Assembly: GCA_910588855.1 (NCBI GenBank)
Contig: CAJUSR010000025.1
Span: forward strand, 1 to 54,980
Length of the DNA stretch: 54,980 nucleotides
Direction of reading: 5' to 3'
From: an uncultured Kineothrix sp.
GTDB taxonomy: Bacteria > Bacillota > Clostridia > Lachnospirales > Lachnospiraceae
Position 1 is the stretch's first letter. Each line of letters opens with the position of its first letter. The translations under genes and the position numbers were made by a program. The notes under the pieces are model-generated. The model saw nothing but the letters and a program-made list of their open reading frames with translations, was not told where the DNA came from and did no database searches. Of the stretch, positions 7,640 through 15,505 are shown piece after piece.

Positions 7640-7730
7640 AAAATAATAATCGCACTGCGGCGGAGGGGGAGTATGTCGCTGCTGCGACCCGCCGCAGGCG
7701 GAGAATCCTGCCTTGCAGGATTCTTTTTTA
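7640..7730 (+). repeat. GC-rich double-hairpin/terminator repeat, copy A
   Basis: The first hairpin pairs CTGCGGCGG (7655-7663) with CCGCCGCAG (7689-7697). The second, AGAATCCTGC with GCAGGATTCT (7702-7724), is followed by a T-run and is a good intrinsic terminator. Related copies lie at about 41810-41890 and inside comEC at 26444-26530. Confidence 0.75.
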
Positions 7731-7783
7731 TCATGGTGGGGGATGGCAGCATCCAAAATTTTCTTTTAATAAGGAAAACCCTC

Positions 7784-7812
7784 TTTACAATATACAGTTA
7801 ACTGTGTTATCA
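7784..7812 (+). promoter_or_regulatory. Putative degV promoter with palindromic spacer
   Basis: TTTACA (7784-7789) and TTATCA (7807-7812) are 17 nt apart. The spacer contains the perfect palindrome ACAGTTAACTGT (7794-7805), which could be a repressor site. Confidence 0.5.
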
Positions 7813-7881
7813 TAAGTAGTAATCAAAACCACATTAAAAAGTAATGATTGCTTATATATTTAATATACTTTAGGGAAAGGC

Positions 7882-8730
7882 ATGGTTATTGAAATGAGTT
7901 ACAAAATTATATTGGATAGCTGCGGCGAACTGCCCGCAGAATACAAAGCAGATGCAAGGTTTGAAAACGTTCCTCTCGGCCTGGAGGTGGGCGATTATCA
8001 GATTATGGATGACGAGAATTTTAACCAGAAGGAGTTTCTGGCGAAAGTTGCGGCATGCCCTACATGCCCCAAGTCTTCATGCCCTTCCCCTGAAAGATAT
8101 ATGGAAGCTTACCACTGTGAAGCCGACCATGTATATGTGGTGACATTGTCCTCCAAATTAAGCGGCAGCTATAACAGCGCTGAATTGGGCAAAAAATTAT
8201 ATCATGAAAAGTATGGAGAGAAAGACATTTTTATATGTGATTCTCATTCTGCAAGCTGCGGGGAGACGCAGATTGCATTTAAGGCGATGGAGCTGGAAGA
8301 GGCGGGCTGTTCTTTTGAAGAAATCGTAACGGAATTGCAACGGTTCAGGGATGGTATGAAGACATTTTTTGTATTGGATAATCTGGAGACTCTTAGGAAG
8401 AATGGAAGGCTTTCCAAAGCAAAAGCCCTGGTAGCCAGTACATTGAGCGTGAAGCCGCTGATGGAAGGGCAGGAAGGGGAAATTGTCCAGAGAGGTCAGG
8501 CCATCGGCATTAAAAAGGGGCTTGCCAAACTGGCGGATACATTGATAAAGGAAGCTGTCAATACGGAAGAGAAAAGCCTGATGATTACTCATTGCAATTG
8601 CCCGGATAGGGCGGAGCTGGTGAAAAATGCGATATTGAATGAGATAAAAGTGAAGGATGTGCTTATTATGGATACGGCAGGAATCAGCAGTATGTATGCG
8701 AATGATGGGGGAGTCATCGTTACTTTGTAA
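7882..8730 (+). CDS. DegV family fatty-acid-binding protein
   Basis: A 282-aa DegV-family protein. Members bind a fatty acid and partner with FakA to phosphorylate it for phospholipid synthesis. Visible family features are the N-terminal IILDSCGELP, the SCPSPERYMEAY segment with the conserved Ser region, the VVTLSSKLSGSYNSA motif, LETLRKNGRLSKAKA in the second half, and a C-terminal SSMYANDGGVIV. Length is typical (about 280). The start at ATG 7882 is supported by TAGGGA; ATG 7894 is an alternative. The gene is monocistronic, with a promoter at 7784 and a terminator at 8788; no FakA homologue is nearby. Confidence 0.92.
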   Translation: MVIEMSYKIILDSCGELPAEYKADARFENVPLGLEVGDYQIMDDENFNQKEFLAKVAACPTCPKSSCPSPERYMEAYHCEADHVYVVTLSSKLSGSYNSAELGKKLYHEKYGEKDIFICDSHSASCGETQIAFKAMELEEAGCSFEEIVTELQRFRDGMKTFFVLDNLETLRKNGRLSKAKALVASTLSVKPLMEGQEGEIVQRGQAIGIKKGLAKLADTLIKEAVNTEEKSLMITHCNCPDRAELVKNAILNEIKVKDVLIMDTAGISSMYANDGGVIVTL

Positions 8731-8787
8731 AAAGCAGCTATGTTCAGGGGCGGCTCAATAAAATAGTATATTTAAAATTGTTTTTGG

Positions 8788-8825
8788 GAAACGGGGTAGC
8801 TTGTGGGTTATGCCGTTTTTCTATT
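8788..8825 (+). terminator. Intrinsic terminator of degV
   Basis: AACGGGGTA (8790-8798) pairs with TATGCCGTT (8809-8817) over nine positions with one mismatch and one wobble, then TTTCTATTTTT follows. Confidence 0.65.
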
Positions 8826-8967
8826 TTTATATGCCGTTTATCTTAAGGCCACTGGGCCAACTCTTTTTTATCTGGAAAAATGACTATGCGTATGGTAAAA
8901 TAAGGGGAAAATAATGAAGAAAATATAAACAAAATATGAAAAGATAACAAAAGGTAGGGAGAGGAAC

Positions 8968-10017
8968 ATGCAAAATATAGCGATAGATTTATTTTGTGGG
9001 ATTGGTGGCCTTACAAAGGGGCTTTCGTTAGCAGGGATAAATGTTATCGCTGGTTTTGATATAGATGAAAGTTGTGAATTTGCATATGAAAAAAACAATA
9101 ATGCCAAATTTATCAATAAAGATATCAATGATATAACGTCTGAAGAAATCAATCAATTTTTTAGGGAACAGAATGGGGCTAAAATTATTGTAGGATGCGC
9201 CCCTTGCCAACCATTTTCGAGATATTCATTAAGGTATAGAAAAGAAGGAAGGACAGACGATAAATGGAGGCTGTTGTATTCATTTTCGAGGCTGGTAAGG
9301 GAATGTATACCTGAGATAGTTTCAATGGAAAACGTTCCGAGTTTGGCAAATGAAAATGTTTTTAGGGATTTTGTCCAGCAATTGAAAGAACTTGACTATT
9401 ATGTAGACTGGAAGATTGTATATTGCCCGGATTATGGAGTTCCTCAAAAAAGGAAAAGATTAGTTTTATTGGCTTCGAGATTGGGAGAAATCCAGTTGAT
9501 TCCGCCTTTGTATAGTAAGGGGAAATATAAGACTGTTAGATTGGCAATCGGAGAACTGCCGCCGATTTCGGATGGTGAAATTTGTAAAACGGATAGTTTG
9601 CATAGGTCAAGTAAATTATCGAAAACGAATAGGGAGAGGATAGGTCAATCTATCCCTGGCGGTACTTGGCGTGATTGGGATGAAAAGCTTAAAGTAAGTT
9701 GCCATAACAAAAAATCCGGCTTAACATATCCTTCAGTATATGGGCGTATGAAGTGGGATGAACCTTCGCCGACAATAACAACGCAGTTTTATGGTTATGG
9801 AAATGGAAGGTTCGGTCATCCGGAACAAAATCGTGCCATATCATTGAGGGAAGGGGCGATTCTGCAATCTTTTCCTAATGATTATATTTTTATAGATGAA
9901 AGGCATCCAGCGAAAAAAAGAGAACTGGGAATACACATAGGCAATGCGGTTCCTGTGGAACTAGGGAGGGCGATTGGGATTAGTATACAACGGCATTTGC
10001 AAGAATACGGAGGATAA
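8968..10017 (+). CDS. DNA (cytosine-5) methyltransferase
   Basis: A 349-aa C5 cytosine methyltransferase that would transfer a methyl group from S-adenosylmethionine to C5 of cytosine in a specific DNA site. Motif I is LFCGIGGLTKGL near residue 6. Motif IV is GCAPCQPFS with the catalytic Cys at about residue 80. Motif VI is MENVPS, motif VIII QKRKRLV, motif IX REGAILQSFP and motif X GNAVPVELGRAI. All core motifs are intact, and the target recognition region (about 190-280) is short. It is AT-rich and is followed after 5 nt by a DUF262 gene and then a HEPN gene, so it probably supplies the protective mark of a defence module. Specificity cannot be read from sequence. Confidence 0.93.
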   Translation: MQNIAIDLFCGIGGLTKGLSLAGINVIAGFDIDESCEFAYEKNNNAKFINKDINDITSEEINQFFREQNGAKIIVGCAPCQPFSRYSLRYRKEGRTDDKWRLLYSFSRLVRECIPEIVSMENVPSLANENVFRDFVQQLKELDYYVDWKIVYCPDYGVPQKRKRLVLLASRLGEIQLIPPLYSKGKYKTVRLAIGELPPISDGEICKTDSLHRSSKLSKTNRERIGQSIPGGTWRDWDEKLKVSCHNKKSGLTYPSVYGRMKWDEPSPTITTQFYGYGNGRFGHPEQNRAISLREGAILQSFPNDYIFIDERHPAKKRELGIHIGNAVPVELGRAIGISIQRHLQEYGG

Positions 10018-10022
10018 GAAAC

Positions 10023-11096
10023 GTGACAAGGAAAAGGAATGAAAAGAGGATGGATATTGATATTTTAAAATCTTCACGGCAGATAAAAGAAAAAAAGCAG
10101 GATATTAAATATGATACAAGAGATTATGCGATTGAGTATTTAAAGCAAAAGTTTGAAGATGGCAATTTATATGTTCCATTAGATTATCAAAGAAATTTTA
10201 TTTGGAATGAATCTGATAAATGTTTTTTTATTGAATCGGTTTTAATGGGTTTGCCTATTCCGTTTATGTTTTTTTCCGATACTTCAGATGGGAGGGTAGA
10301 GATAGTAGACGGAGCGCAACGTACTCATACGTTAGTTGAATTTGTTCAAGGAGACTTGGTTTTAAATGGGTTGGAGATACTTACAGAATCAAATGGGTTT
10401 ACTTTCAACGACTTAGATCCTGCGATACAAAGAAAGTTTGAGAACACAAATATTAGAGTTGTATTTTTGGAAGAGGGAACAACAGAAAAGGTAAGGCAAG
10501 AAATATTTAAGAGGATTAATACGGGTGGCATACAGGCGAGGCCAACAGAGACGAGAAGAGGGGCGATTGAAGGCAAATTTATGACGTTTCTTGGTGAATG
10601 TACAAAGAATGAAAAATTTAACCGGCTTGCTCCCCGAAGTATACAAAATGAAAAACGTTATGAAGGGATAGAGCTGGTATCACGATTTTTTGCATATAGT
10701 GATAACTATGATGATGGGTTCCCAGGTTACTTGGGGAATGTAGCCCAATATATTGACAAATATATTGAAAAGAAAAATGAAGATTGGAAACAAGAGTGTG
10801 AGGAAAAAGAATACAGGCTTAGGTTTGAAAATATGCTTGATTATGCAGAGATTTTGTTGGGAAGTAGGGGATTTAGGAAAAAAGAAAAATCAAAATCTAC
10901 GCCACGCGCACGTTTTGAGGCACTGTCAGTGGGTATTTCTTTAGCATTAAAAGAAATTCCGGACTTAGAAGTGGTAAATAATACATGGGTTGATGAAGAA
11001 GAATTTTCAGCAATAACAAGGTCTGATGCTGCGAATAATAAGTCTAAGCTTGTGAAACGTATAAAATTTGTCAAAGAAAAATTATTGGGAGATTAA
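10023..11096 (+). CDS. DUF262 (GmrS-like N-terminal) domain protein
   Basis: A 357-aa DUF262 protein with a ParB/Srx-like nuclease fold. YVPLDYQRNFIWNE near residue 55 and the signature VDGAQRTHTL near residues 95-104 are the family's QRxxxW and DGQQR motifs; the second is DGAQR here. DUF262 occurs in type IV restriction enzymes of the GmrSD kind and in several phage-defence systems, usually as the NTPase/nuclease half. No C-terminal DUF1524 HNH domain is visible, so this is a stand-alone DUF262 protein. The start is GTG 10023, with GGAGG about 10 nt upstream; ATG 10050 is a less likely alternative. It is in the middle of a three-gene operon. Confidence 0.85.
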   Translation: MTRKRNEKRMDIDILKSSRQIKEKKQDIKYDTRDYAIEYLKQKFEDGNLYVPLDYQRNFIWNESDKCFFIESVLMGLPIPFMFFSDTSDGRVEIVDGAQRTHTLVEFVQGDLVLNGLEILTESNGFTFNDLDPAIQRKFENTNIRVVFLEEGTTEKVRQEIFKRINTGGIQARPTETRRGAIEGKFMTFLGECTKNEKFNRLAPRSIQNEKRYEGIELVSRFFAYSDNYDDGFPGYLGNVAQYIDKYIEKKNEDWKQECEEKEYRLRFENMLDYAEILLGSRGFRKKEKSKSTPRARFEALSVGISLALKEIPDLEVVNNTWVDEEEFSAITRSDAANNKSKLVKRIKFVKEKLLGD

Positions 11097-11819
11097 ATGT
11101 TTACGCTGAAAGATACTTATGAGAGTAGAAAAAGGGAAATTAACAGTTTTATAGAATTGATGAAGTTTCTTGAGGGGAAAAAAATTAGTGTACAGGAAAA
11201 TGAGGTTTCTTTCGATGACTTTTTTTATGGAGAAGAGTCTTCAATTGACTTGAGCTATCAGGAGTTAATAAATATCCTTAAATCGAATGTTTCCTTGATG
11301 ATGTATAATATTATTGAATATACCGTATCTGGTCTGGTTGACTGTATTTATGATGAAATCCGTATGCAGAATTTATCATACATTGATGTGAACGAGTCCA
11401 TACGAGAAGTTTGGAGGAAGAATATACTTAAGGTTACGAAAGATCCGGGGGCTAATTTTAACACGTTTCTCAAAAGGAATGAAGAAATAATCAACTATAT
11501 TTTGTCAAATGCAACGTTAAATATTCACGCCAGAGAAACATTACCTGCAGGTAATTTGGATGGGATTTCAATAAAATCAACTTTTAAATCCCACGGGATA
11601 CATATTAAGACTAGCAGTGAAAATTTTAGACCAGATATTTTAAATAGCATTAAGGAAAACCGAAATAACTTAGCTCATGGTTCCGTATCTTTTGTCGATG
11701 CTGTCCGGAATGATAGTATACAGGATTTTGTTAAGTATTATCAACTTATTACGTTGTTTTTGGAAGAACTAATTGACACAGTTAATGAATATATTGAATG
11801 TCAAGATTATAAATTATAA
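11097..11819 (+). CDS. HEPN-domain protein, MAE_28990/MAE_18760-like
   Basis: A 240-aa protein whose C-terminal part carries RNNLAHG, the Rx4H motif of HEPN nucleases, at about residues 189-194. Two long helices surround it (VSLMMYNIIEYTVSGLVDCIYDEI and QDFVKYYQLITLFLEELIDTVNEYI). The layout fits the MAE_28990/MAE_18760-like HEPN family, members of which are RNases in toxin-antitoxin and defence loci. The ATG directly follows the DUF262 stop (TAAATG), so the pair is tightly coupled. The likely role is an RNase effector or a regulator of the DUF262 partner; the sub-family is a recollection and less certain than HEPN itself. Confidence 0.75.
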   Translation: MFTLKDTYESRKREINSFIELMKFLEGKKISVQENEVSFDDFFYGEESSIDLSYQELINILKSNVSLMMYNIIEYTVSGLVDCIYDEIRMQNLSYIDVNESIREVWRKNILKVTKDPGANFNTFLKRNEEIINYILSNATLNIHARETLPAGNLDGISIKSTFKSHGIHIKTSSENFRPDILNSIKENRNNLAHGSVSFVDAVRNDSIQDFVKYYQLITLFLEELIDTVNEYIECQDYKL

Positions 11820-11879
11820 TCTTGTAAGAAAACGAAAAGGATTAGTTCGCTTTTCAATGTTTTCAAAGATGATAGAATA

Positions 11880-11922
11880 AAACCGTCGGTTTATACGCAA
11901 CATAAACCGGCGGCTTCATTTT
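11880..11922. terminator. Bidirectional terminator between HEPN gene and DUF1294 gene
   Basis: CCGTCGGTTTA (11883-11893) pairs with TAAACCGGCGG (11903-11913) with one G-U pair. T-rich sequence follows on each strand, closing both convergent genes. Confidence 0.7.
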
Positions 11923-11929
11923 GAAAAAA

Positions 11930-12223
11930 TTACATTATCTGTATCTGAACCGGAGAATTGAGGATGGCAATGAAAAGGGCTACCTGCAAAACAAGGATAG
12001 CCGGCATACCATAAACAAAATACCAATGCCGCGTTTTATGGCGGAAAGTATGCATACCGATGATACAGCCGATGCTTCCGCCAATAATCGCGATAATGAA
12101 TAATGTGGATTCCGGAATCCGCCATAGATTTTTCTTCGCTTTATATTTATCCAGCCCCATTAGGAAGAAACCGATGAGGTTGACCGAGATGAAATATGCA
12201 AGCAGTAAAGTAATGACATCCAT
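11930..12223 (-). CDS. DUF1294 family membrane protein
   Basis: A 97-aa protein matching DUF1294. It has an N-terminal membrane segment, then LMGLDKYKAKKNLWRIPE, then IGGSIGCIIGMHTFRHKT, which is the family's conserved DK...AK...RIPE...GG...G...FRHKT pattern, and a last membrane segment. Function is unknown. It lies just downstream of argG on the same strand (20 nt), so it may be co-transcribed, but no arginine-related role is known. Confidence 0.88.
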   Translation of the reverse strand: MDVITLLLAYFISVNLIGFFLMGLDKYKAKKNLWRIPESTLFIIAIIGGSIGCIIGMHTFRHKTRHWYFVYGMPAILVLQVALFIAILNSPVQIQIM

Positions 12224-12243
12224 AGAAAGCGCTCCTGATGTTC

Positions 12244-13467
12244 TTATTTATCTTGTGACGCAGCTTCCTGCATTTTCATTGCACGGACTTTGCAGGAAAG
12301 CCCGAAAAGGTTGATAAAACCTTCCGCATCATGGTGGTCGTATAAGTCGCCGGTAGTAAAGGAAGCAATGCTCTCATTATAAAGCGAATAAGGGGAGGTA
12401 GTACCTGCCTTTATGATATTGCCTTTGTAAAGCTTGAACTTTACTTCGCCGGTTACGTACTGCTGTGTGGACTCAATAAAAGCCTGCACCGCTTCGCGCA
12501 ATGGGGTGAACCATTTGCCTTCGTAAACAATCTGTGCCAATTTATTTCCCATATCTTCCTTTAAAGCATAAGTATCCCTGTCGAGGATGAGTTCTTCCAA
12601 CTGTTGGTGAGCTTCGTAAAGGATGGTTCCGCCAGGGGTTTCGTATACGCCCCGGGATTTCATGCCGACCACACGGTTTTCCACGATATCGACGATGCCG
12701 ATGCCGTGTTTGCCGCCCAGGGTATTCAGTTCGCGGATAATATCCGATACCTTCATTTGTTTGCCGTTTAAGGAAACCGGAATACCTTTTTCAAAGGCCA
12801 TAGTCACATATTCGCCTTCATTGGGGGCTTTTTCCGGTGTGGTGCCAAGGACAAGAAGATGCTCAAAATTCGGCTCGCTGGCAGGGTCTTCCAACTCAAG
12901 GCCTTCATGGCTGATGTGCCACAAATTGCGGTCACGGCTGTAAGAGGAGTCTGCAGAAAAAGGAAGATTAATGCCGTGGGCTTTGCAGTATTCGATTTCC
13001 GACTCCCGGGAATCCATTGTCCATTTTTCGTTTCTCCAAGCGGCAATAATCTTTAAATCGGGGGCAAGGGCTTTGATGCCAAGCTCGAAACGGATTTGGT
13101 CGTTGCCTTTTCCCGTTGCACCATGACAGATGGCGCTGGCGCCTTCTTTGCGGGCAATTTCTACCAATTTTTTTGCGATAACCGGCCTTGCCATTGAAGT
13201 GCCGAGCAAATATTTATTTTCGTATACGGCATGAGCCTGGACGCATGGCATAATATATTCATCACAGAACTCATCGGTTACATCTTCTATGTATAATTTT
13301 GCAGCGCCGCAGGACTTTGCCCTTTCTTCCAAACCGTCCAATTCCTCGCCTTGTCCGCAGTCTACACATACGCAGATGACTTCATAATCGAAATTTTCCT
13401 TTAACCAAGGAATAATGGCGGTGGTGTCAAGGCCGCCGGAATAAGCTAAAACAACTTTTTCTTTCAT
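12244..13467 (-). CDS. argG: Argininosuccinate synthase
   Basis: A 407-aa argininosuccinate synthase, which joins citrulline and aspartate using ATP in the penultimate step of arginine synthesis. The N-terminal ATP loop AYSGGLDTTAI, VDCGQGEE, HGATGKGNDQIRFE and SYSRDRNLWHIS are the diagnostic motifs. I start at ATG 13467 because GGAGG lies 9 nt upstream; the longer in-frame extension to 13554 has no family match. It is divergent from argC across a 519-bp region with ARG-box-like sites. argH and argF are not in the window. Confidence 0.96.
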   Translation of the reverse strand: MKEKVVLAYSGGLDTTAIIPWLKENFDYEVICVCVDCGQGEELDGLEERAKSCGAAKLYIEDVTDEFCDEYIMPCVQAHAVYENKYLLGTSMARPVIAKKLVEIARKEGASAICHGATGKGNDQIRFELGIKALAPDLKIIAAWRNEKWTMDSRESEIEYCKAHGINLPFSADSSYSRDRNLWHISHEGLELEDPASEPNFEHLLVLGTTPEKAPNEGEYVTMAFEKGIPVSLNGKQMKVSDIIRELNTLGGKHGIGIVDIVENRVVGMKSRGVYETPGGTILYEAHQQLEELILDRDTYALKEDMGNKLAQIVYEGKWFTPLREAVQAFIESTQQYVTGEVKFKLYKGNIIKAGTTSPYSLYNESIASFTTGDLYDHHDAEGFINLFGLSCKVRAMKMQEAASQDK

Positions 13468-13510
13468 TATATAATGCCTCCAACTGATTTTTGTTTTTTG
13501 TACTGCAAAC

Positions 13511-13556
13511 AATATACAACATTCCGAAAGGAAATGCAAGAGTGAATTGTGCATAA
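13511..13556 (-). promoter_or_regulatory. argG promoter with ARG-box-like site
   Basis: On the minus strand TTGCAT (13539-13534) and TATATT (13516-13511) are 17 nt apart. TGAATTGTGCATAA at 13543-13556 resembles an ArgR/AhrC half-palindrome (TGAAT...ATTCA) immediately upstream. Binding is inferred, not shown. Confidence 0.5.
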
Positions 13557-13599
13557 AAAATTAAAAAAACTTAAACAATTGCATATAATAAAAAAAAAG

Positions 13600-13628
13600 T
13601 TGAATATTATGCATATATGTAGTATATT
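13600..13628 (+). promoter_or_regulatory. argC promoter overlapped by ARG-box-like site
   Basis: TTGAAT (13600-13605) and TATATT (13623-13628) are 17 nt apart. The ARG-box-like TGAATATTATGCATA (13601-13615) overlaps the -35 and spacer, so ArgR/AhrC binding there would block initiation. This gives a leader of about 350 nt before argC. Confidence 0.5.
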
Positions 13629-13757
13629 TATAAAGTCATTTATTAAAAAAGGGAAATAGGATATGGATTTGGAAAGCCGGACAGGGATATCGGAAATGCT
13701 TTTTGGTTACGGCTCAAGGAAAGAAAATGATTGAGATTTTTTTTAAGAGAGTGTATA

Positions 13758-13817
13758 GTGTGAGAAGAACTTTTAGCGCTCAAAGCAAGGGCTGCCTTGC
13801 GAAGGGGCGCTTCACAC
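13758..13817 (+). promoter_or_regulatory. Structured RNA in the argC leader
   Basis: Three nested stems can be drawn: GTGTG (13758-13762) with CACAC (13813-13817); AGCGCTC (13775-13781) with GGGCGCT (13805-13811); and GCAAGG (13785-13790) with CCTTGC (13795-13800), the last two separated by a small A/G-rich internal loop. I see no T-box (no GGGTGGTACCGCG-like element) or other class I recognise. It may be a regulatory leader or a processing element. Confidence 0.45.
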
Positions 13818-13986
13818 CGAAGAAAGCCTAAAATGGAGTTTTCCCATTGGTGGTTTTACTGCCGAAAGCCGGCATTTACCTCCGGATTAGGGAAAATGCA
13901 GAGCGGTGTTATGGAAAATGGTGTGGGAAAGTACCGTGTGGGGAACCATAGGAATAAGACTGGTATGGATTGATATGGAGAGGGAT

Positions 13987-14937
13987 ATGAAGACGAAAAT
14001 ATTTATTGACGGAAGTGAAGGAACTACAGGGCTTAGGATACATGAGCGTTTTGCGGGCCGTGAGGATATAGAGGTGGTGCAGATTGCATCGGAATTGAGG
14101 AAAGATAGAGAGGAAAGAAAACGGATGATTAATTCGGCGGATATGGTTTTTCTCTGTTTGCCGGATGCTGCGGCAAGGGAGTCGGTAGAGCTTATAGAGA
14201 ATGAGTCAGTCCGTGTCATCGATACTTCCACAGCCCACAGGACGCAGGCAGGGTGGGCTTACGGTTTCCCGGAGCTTTCTTTAGGGCATAGGGAAGCTAT
14301 TGCGGCGGGAAAAAGGGTGGCGGTGCCGGGATGCCATGCCACAGGGTTTATCTCCCTGGTTTACCCTTTGACGGCATGTAAGGTTCTTTTGGGAGACTAT
14401 CTTTTTTCTGCATTTTCCCTGACCGGTTATAGCGGCGGCGGGAAAAAAATGATTGGGCAGTATGAAGGAACAGGGAGAAGCCGCGAATTAGACGCGCCCA
14501 GAGAGTACGCCCTTTCCCAGAATCATAAGCATTTAAAAGAGATGAAAAAAATTGCGGGATTGGCCAGGGAACCGCTTTTTTCCCCCATCGTGGCTGATTA
14601 TTATAGCGGTATGGTAGTTTCTGTTCCGGTATATGGGGAGTTTTTGGGGAAATATGCGGGAACGGAAAAGCTGAGGGATTTTTTTGCAGAGTTTTATAAG
14701 GGGCAGAAATTTATAAAAGTGATGGAAAAAGGAGCGGAGGAAAGGCTGGAAGGCGGCATGATGGCCGGCAATAGCTGCTCCGGCTGGGATGGGCTGAAAA
14801 TATATGTGACAGGGAATGAAGACAGGATGGTGTTGAGCGCCCAGTTCGATAATCTGGGGAAAGGAGCCTCCGGGGCGGCGGTGCAGTGCCTGAACCTTAT
14901 GCTGGGGTGCGAAGAGGATAAGGGGCTGAATCTGTAA
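13987..14937 (+). CDS. argC: N-acetyl-gamma-glutamyl-phosphate reductase
   Basis: A 316-aa ArgC of the shorter class. It reduces N-acetylglutamyl phosphate to the semialdehyde with NADPH. The N-terminal IFIDGSEGTTGLRI is the nucleotide-binding loop. AVPGCHATGF holds the catalytic Cys, and SLTGYSGGGKKMI and LSQNHKHLKEM are family signatures. The start at ATG 13987 is supported by GGAG 6 nt upstream; an in-frame ATG at 13906 would add an unrelated 27-aa leader. It is the first gene of the argC-GNAT-argJ-argB-argD cluster. Confidence 0.94.
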   Translation: MKTKIFIDGSEGTTGLRIHERFAGREDIEVVQIASELRKDREERKRMINSADMVFLCLPDAAARESVELIENESVRVIDTSTAHRTQAGWAYGFPELSLGHREAIAAGKRVAVPGCHATGFISLVYPLTACKVLLGDYLFSAFSLTGYSGGGKKMIGQYEGTGRSRELDAPREYALSQNHKHLKEMKKIAGLAREPLFSPIVADYYSGMVVSVPVYGEFLGKYAGTEKLRDFFAEFYKGQKFIKVMEKGAEERLEGGMMAGNSCSGWDGLKIYVTGNEDRMVLSAQFDNLGKGASGAAVQCLNLMLGCEEDKGLNL

Positions 14938-14970
14938 AGGCCTGGCAGGGGGCAGGAAGCGAGGGAAAGA

Positions 14971-15414
14971 ATGATACGGACGATGAAAGCAGGGGATTAT
15001 GAAGGAGTGTATTCCCTTTGGATGAGTATAAAAGGATTTGCCATGCGGAGCATTGACGATTCCAGGGAAGGGGTGGAACGTTTTTTGGCAAGAAACCCCA
15101 AAACAAGTGTGGTGGCTTTGGAAGAAGGAAAAATCGTAGGGGCGATTCTTTGCGGGCATGACGGAAGAAGGGGATGCATGTATCATGTATGTGTCCATGA
15201 AGATTACCGCATGAGGGGGATTGGGAAGGCTATGGTAGTATTCGCTATGGAAGCGCTTAAGAAAGAAGAAATCAGCAAAGTTTCTTTGATTGCCTTTACC
15301 CAAAACGATGTGGGGAATGCATTTTGGAACCGGATTGGGTGGACAAAAAGGGAAGATTTGAATTATTATGATTTTGTATTGAATAAAGAGAACATTGTGG
15401 CTTTTAACCAATAA
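14971..15414 (+). CDS. GNAT family N-acetyltransferase
   Basis: A 147-aa acetyltransferase of the GNAT fold. The acetyl-CoA loop is DYRMRGIGKAMV near residues 76-87 (the Q/RxxGxG/A motif), preceded by the beta-bulge strand CMYHVCV and followed by LIAFTQNDVGNAFWNRIGW. It lies between argC and argJ, 33 nt after argC. Because ArgJ can recycle the acetyl group, a dedicated N-acetylglutamate synthase would be anaplerotic, and this gene could supply it. That is inference from position; the substrate could equally be unrelated, for example ribosomal protein or small amines. Confidence 0.87.
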   Translation: MIRTMKAGDYEGVYSLWMSIKGFAMRSIDDSREGVERFLARNPKTSVVALEEGKIVGAILCGHDGRRGCMYHVCVHEDYRMRGIGKAMVVFAMEALKKEEISKVSLIAFTQNDVGNAFWNRIGWTKREDLNYYDFVLNKENIVAFNQ

Positions 15415-15505
15415 GAAGAAGTAAGAAGATTGGAACAATATCTTCGGCAGGGTTATCAGTATTTTAGAATGAATGAAAGTCCGGGATTTGGAAAGGAGAA
15501 TGGAT

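Noticed and set aside
7284..7756. Several open frames of 80-125 codons across the palindromic repeat region
   Set aside because: They read through inverted repeat arms on both strands and lack ribosome sites. The core frame is kept only as a finding, not as a gene.
13741..13905. T-box riboswitch in the argC leader
   Set aside because: No GGGTGGTACCGCG-type antiterminator or AGTA-loop features were found; only generic nested stems are present.
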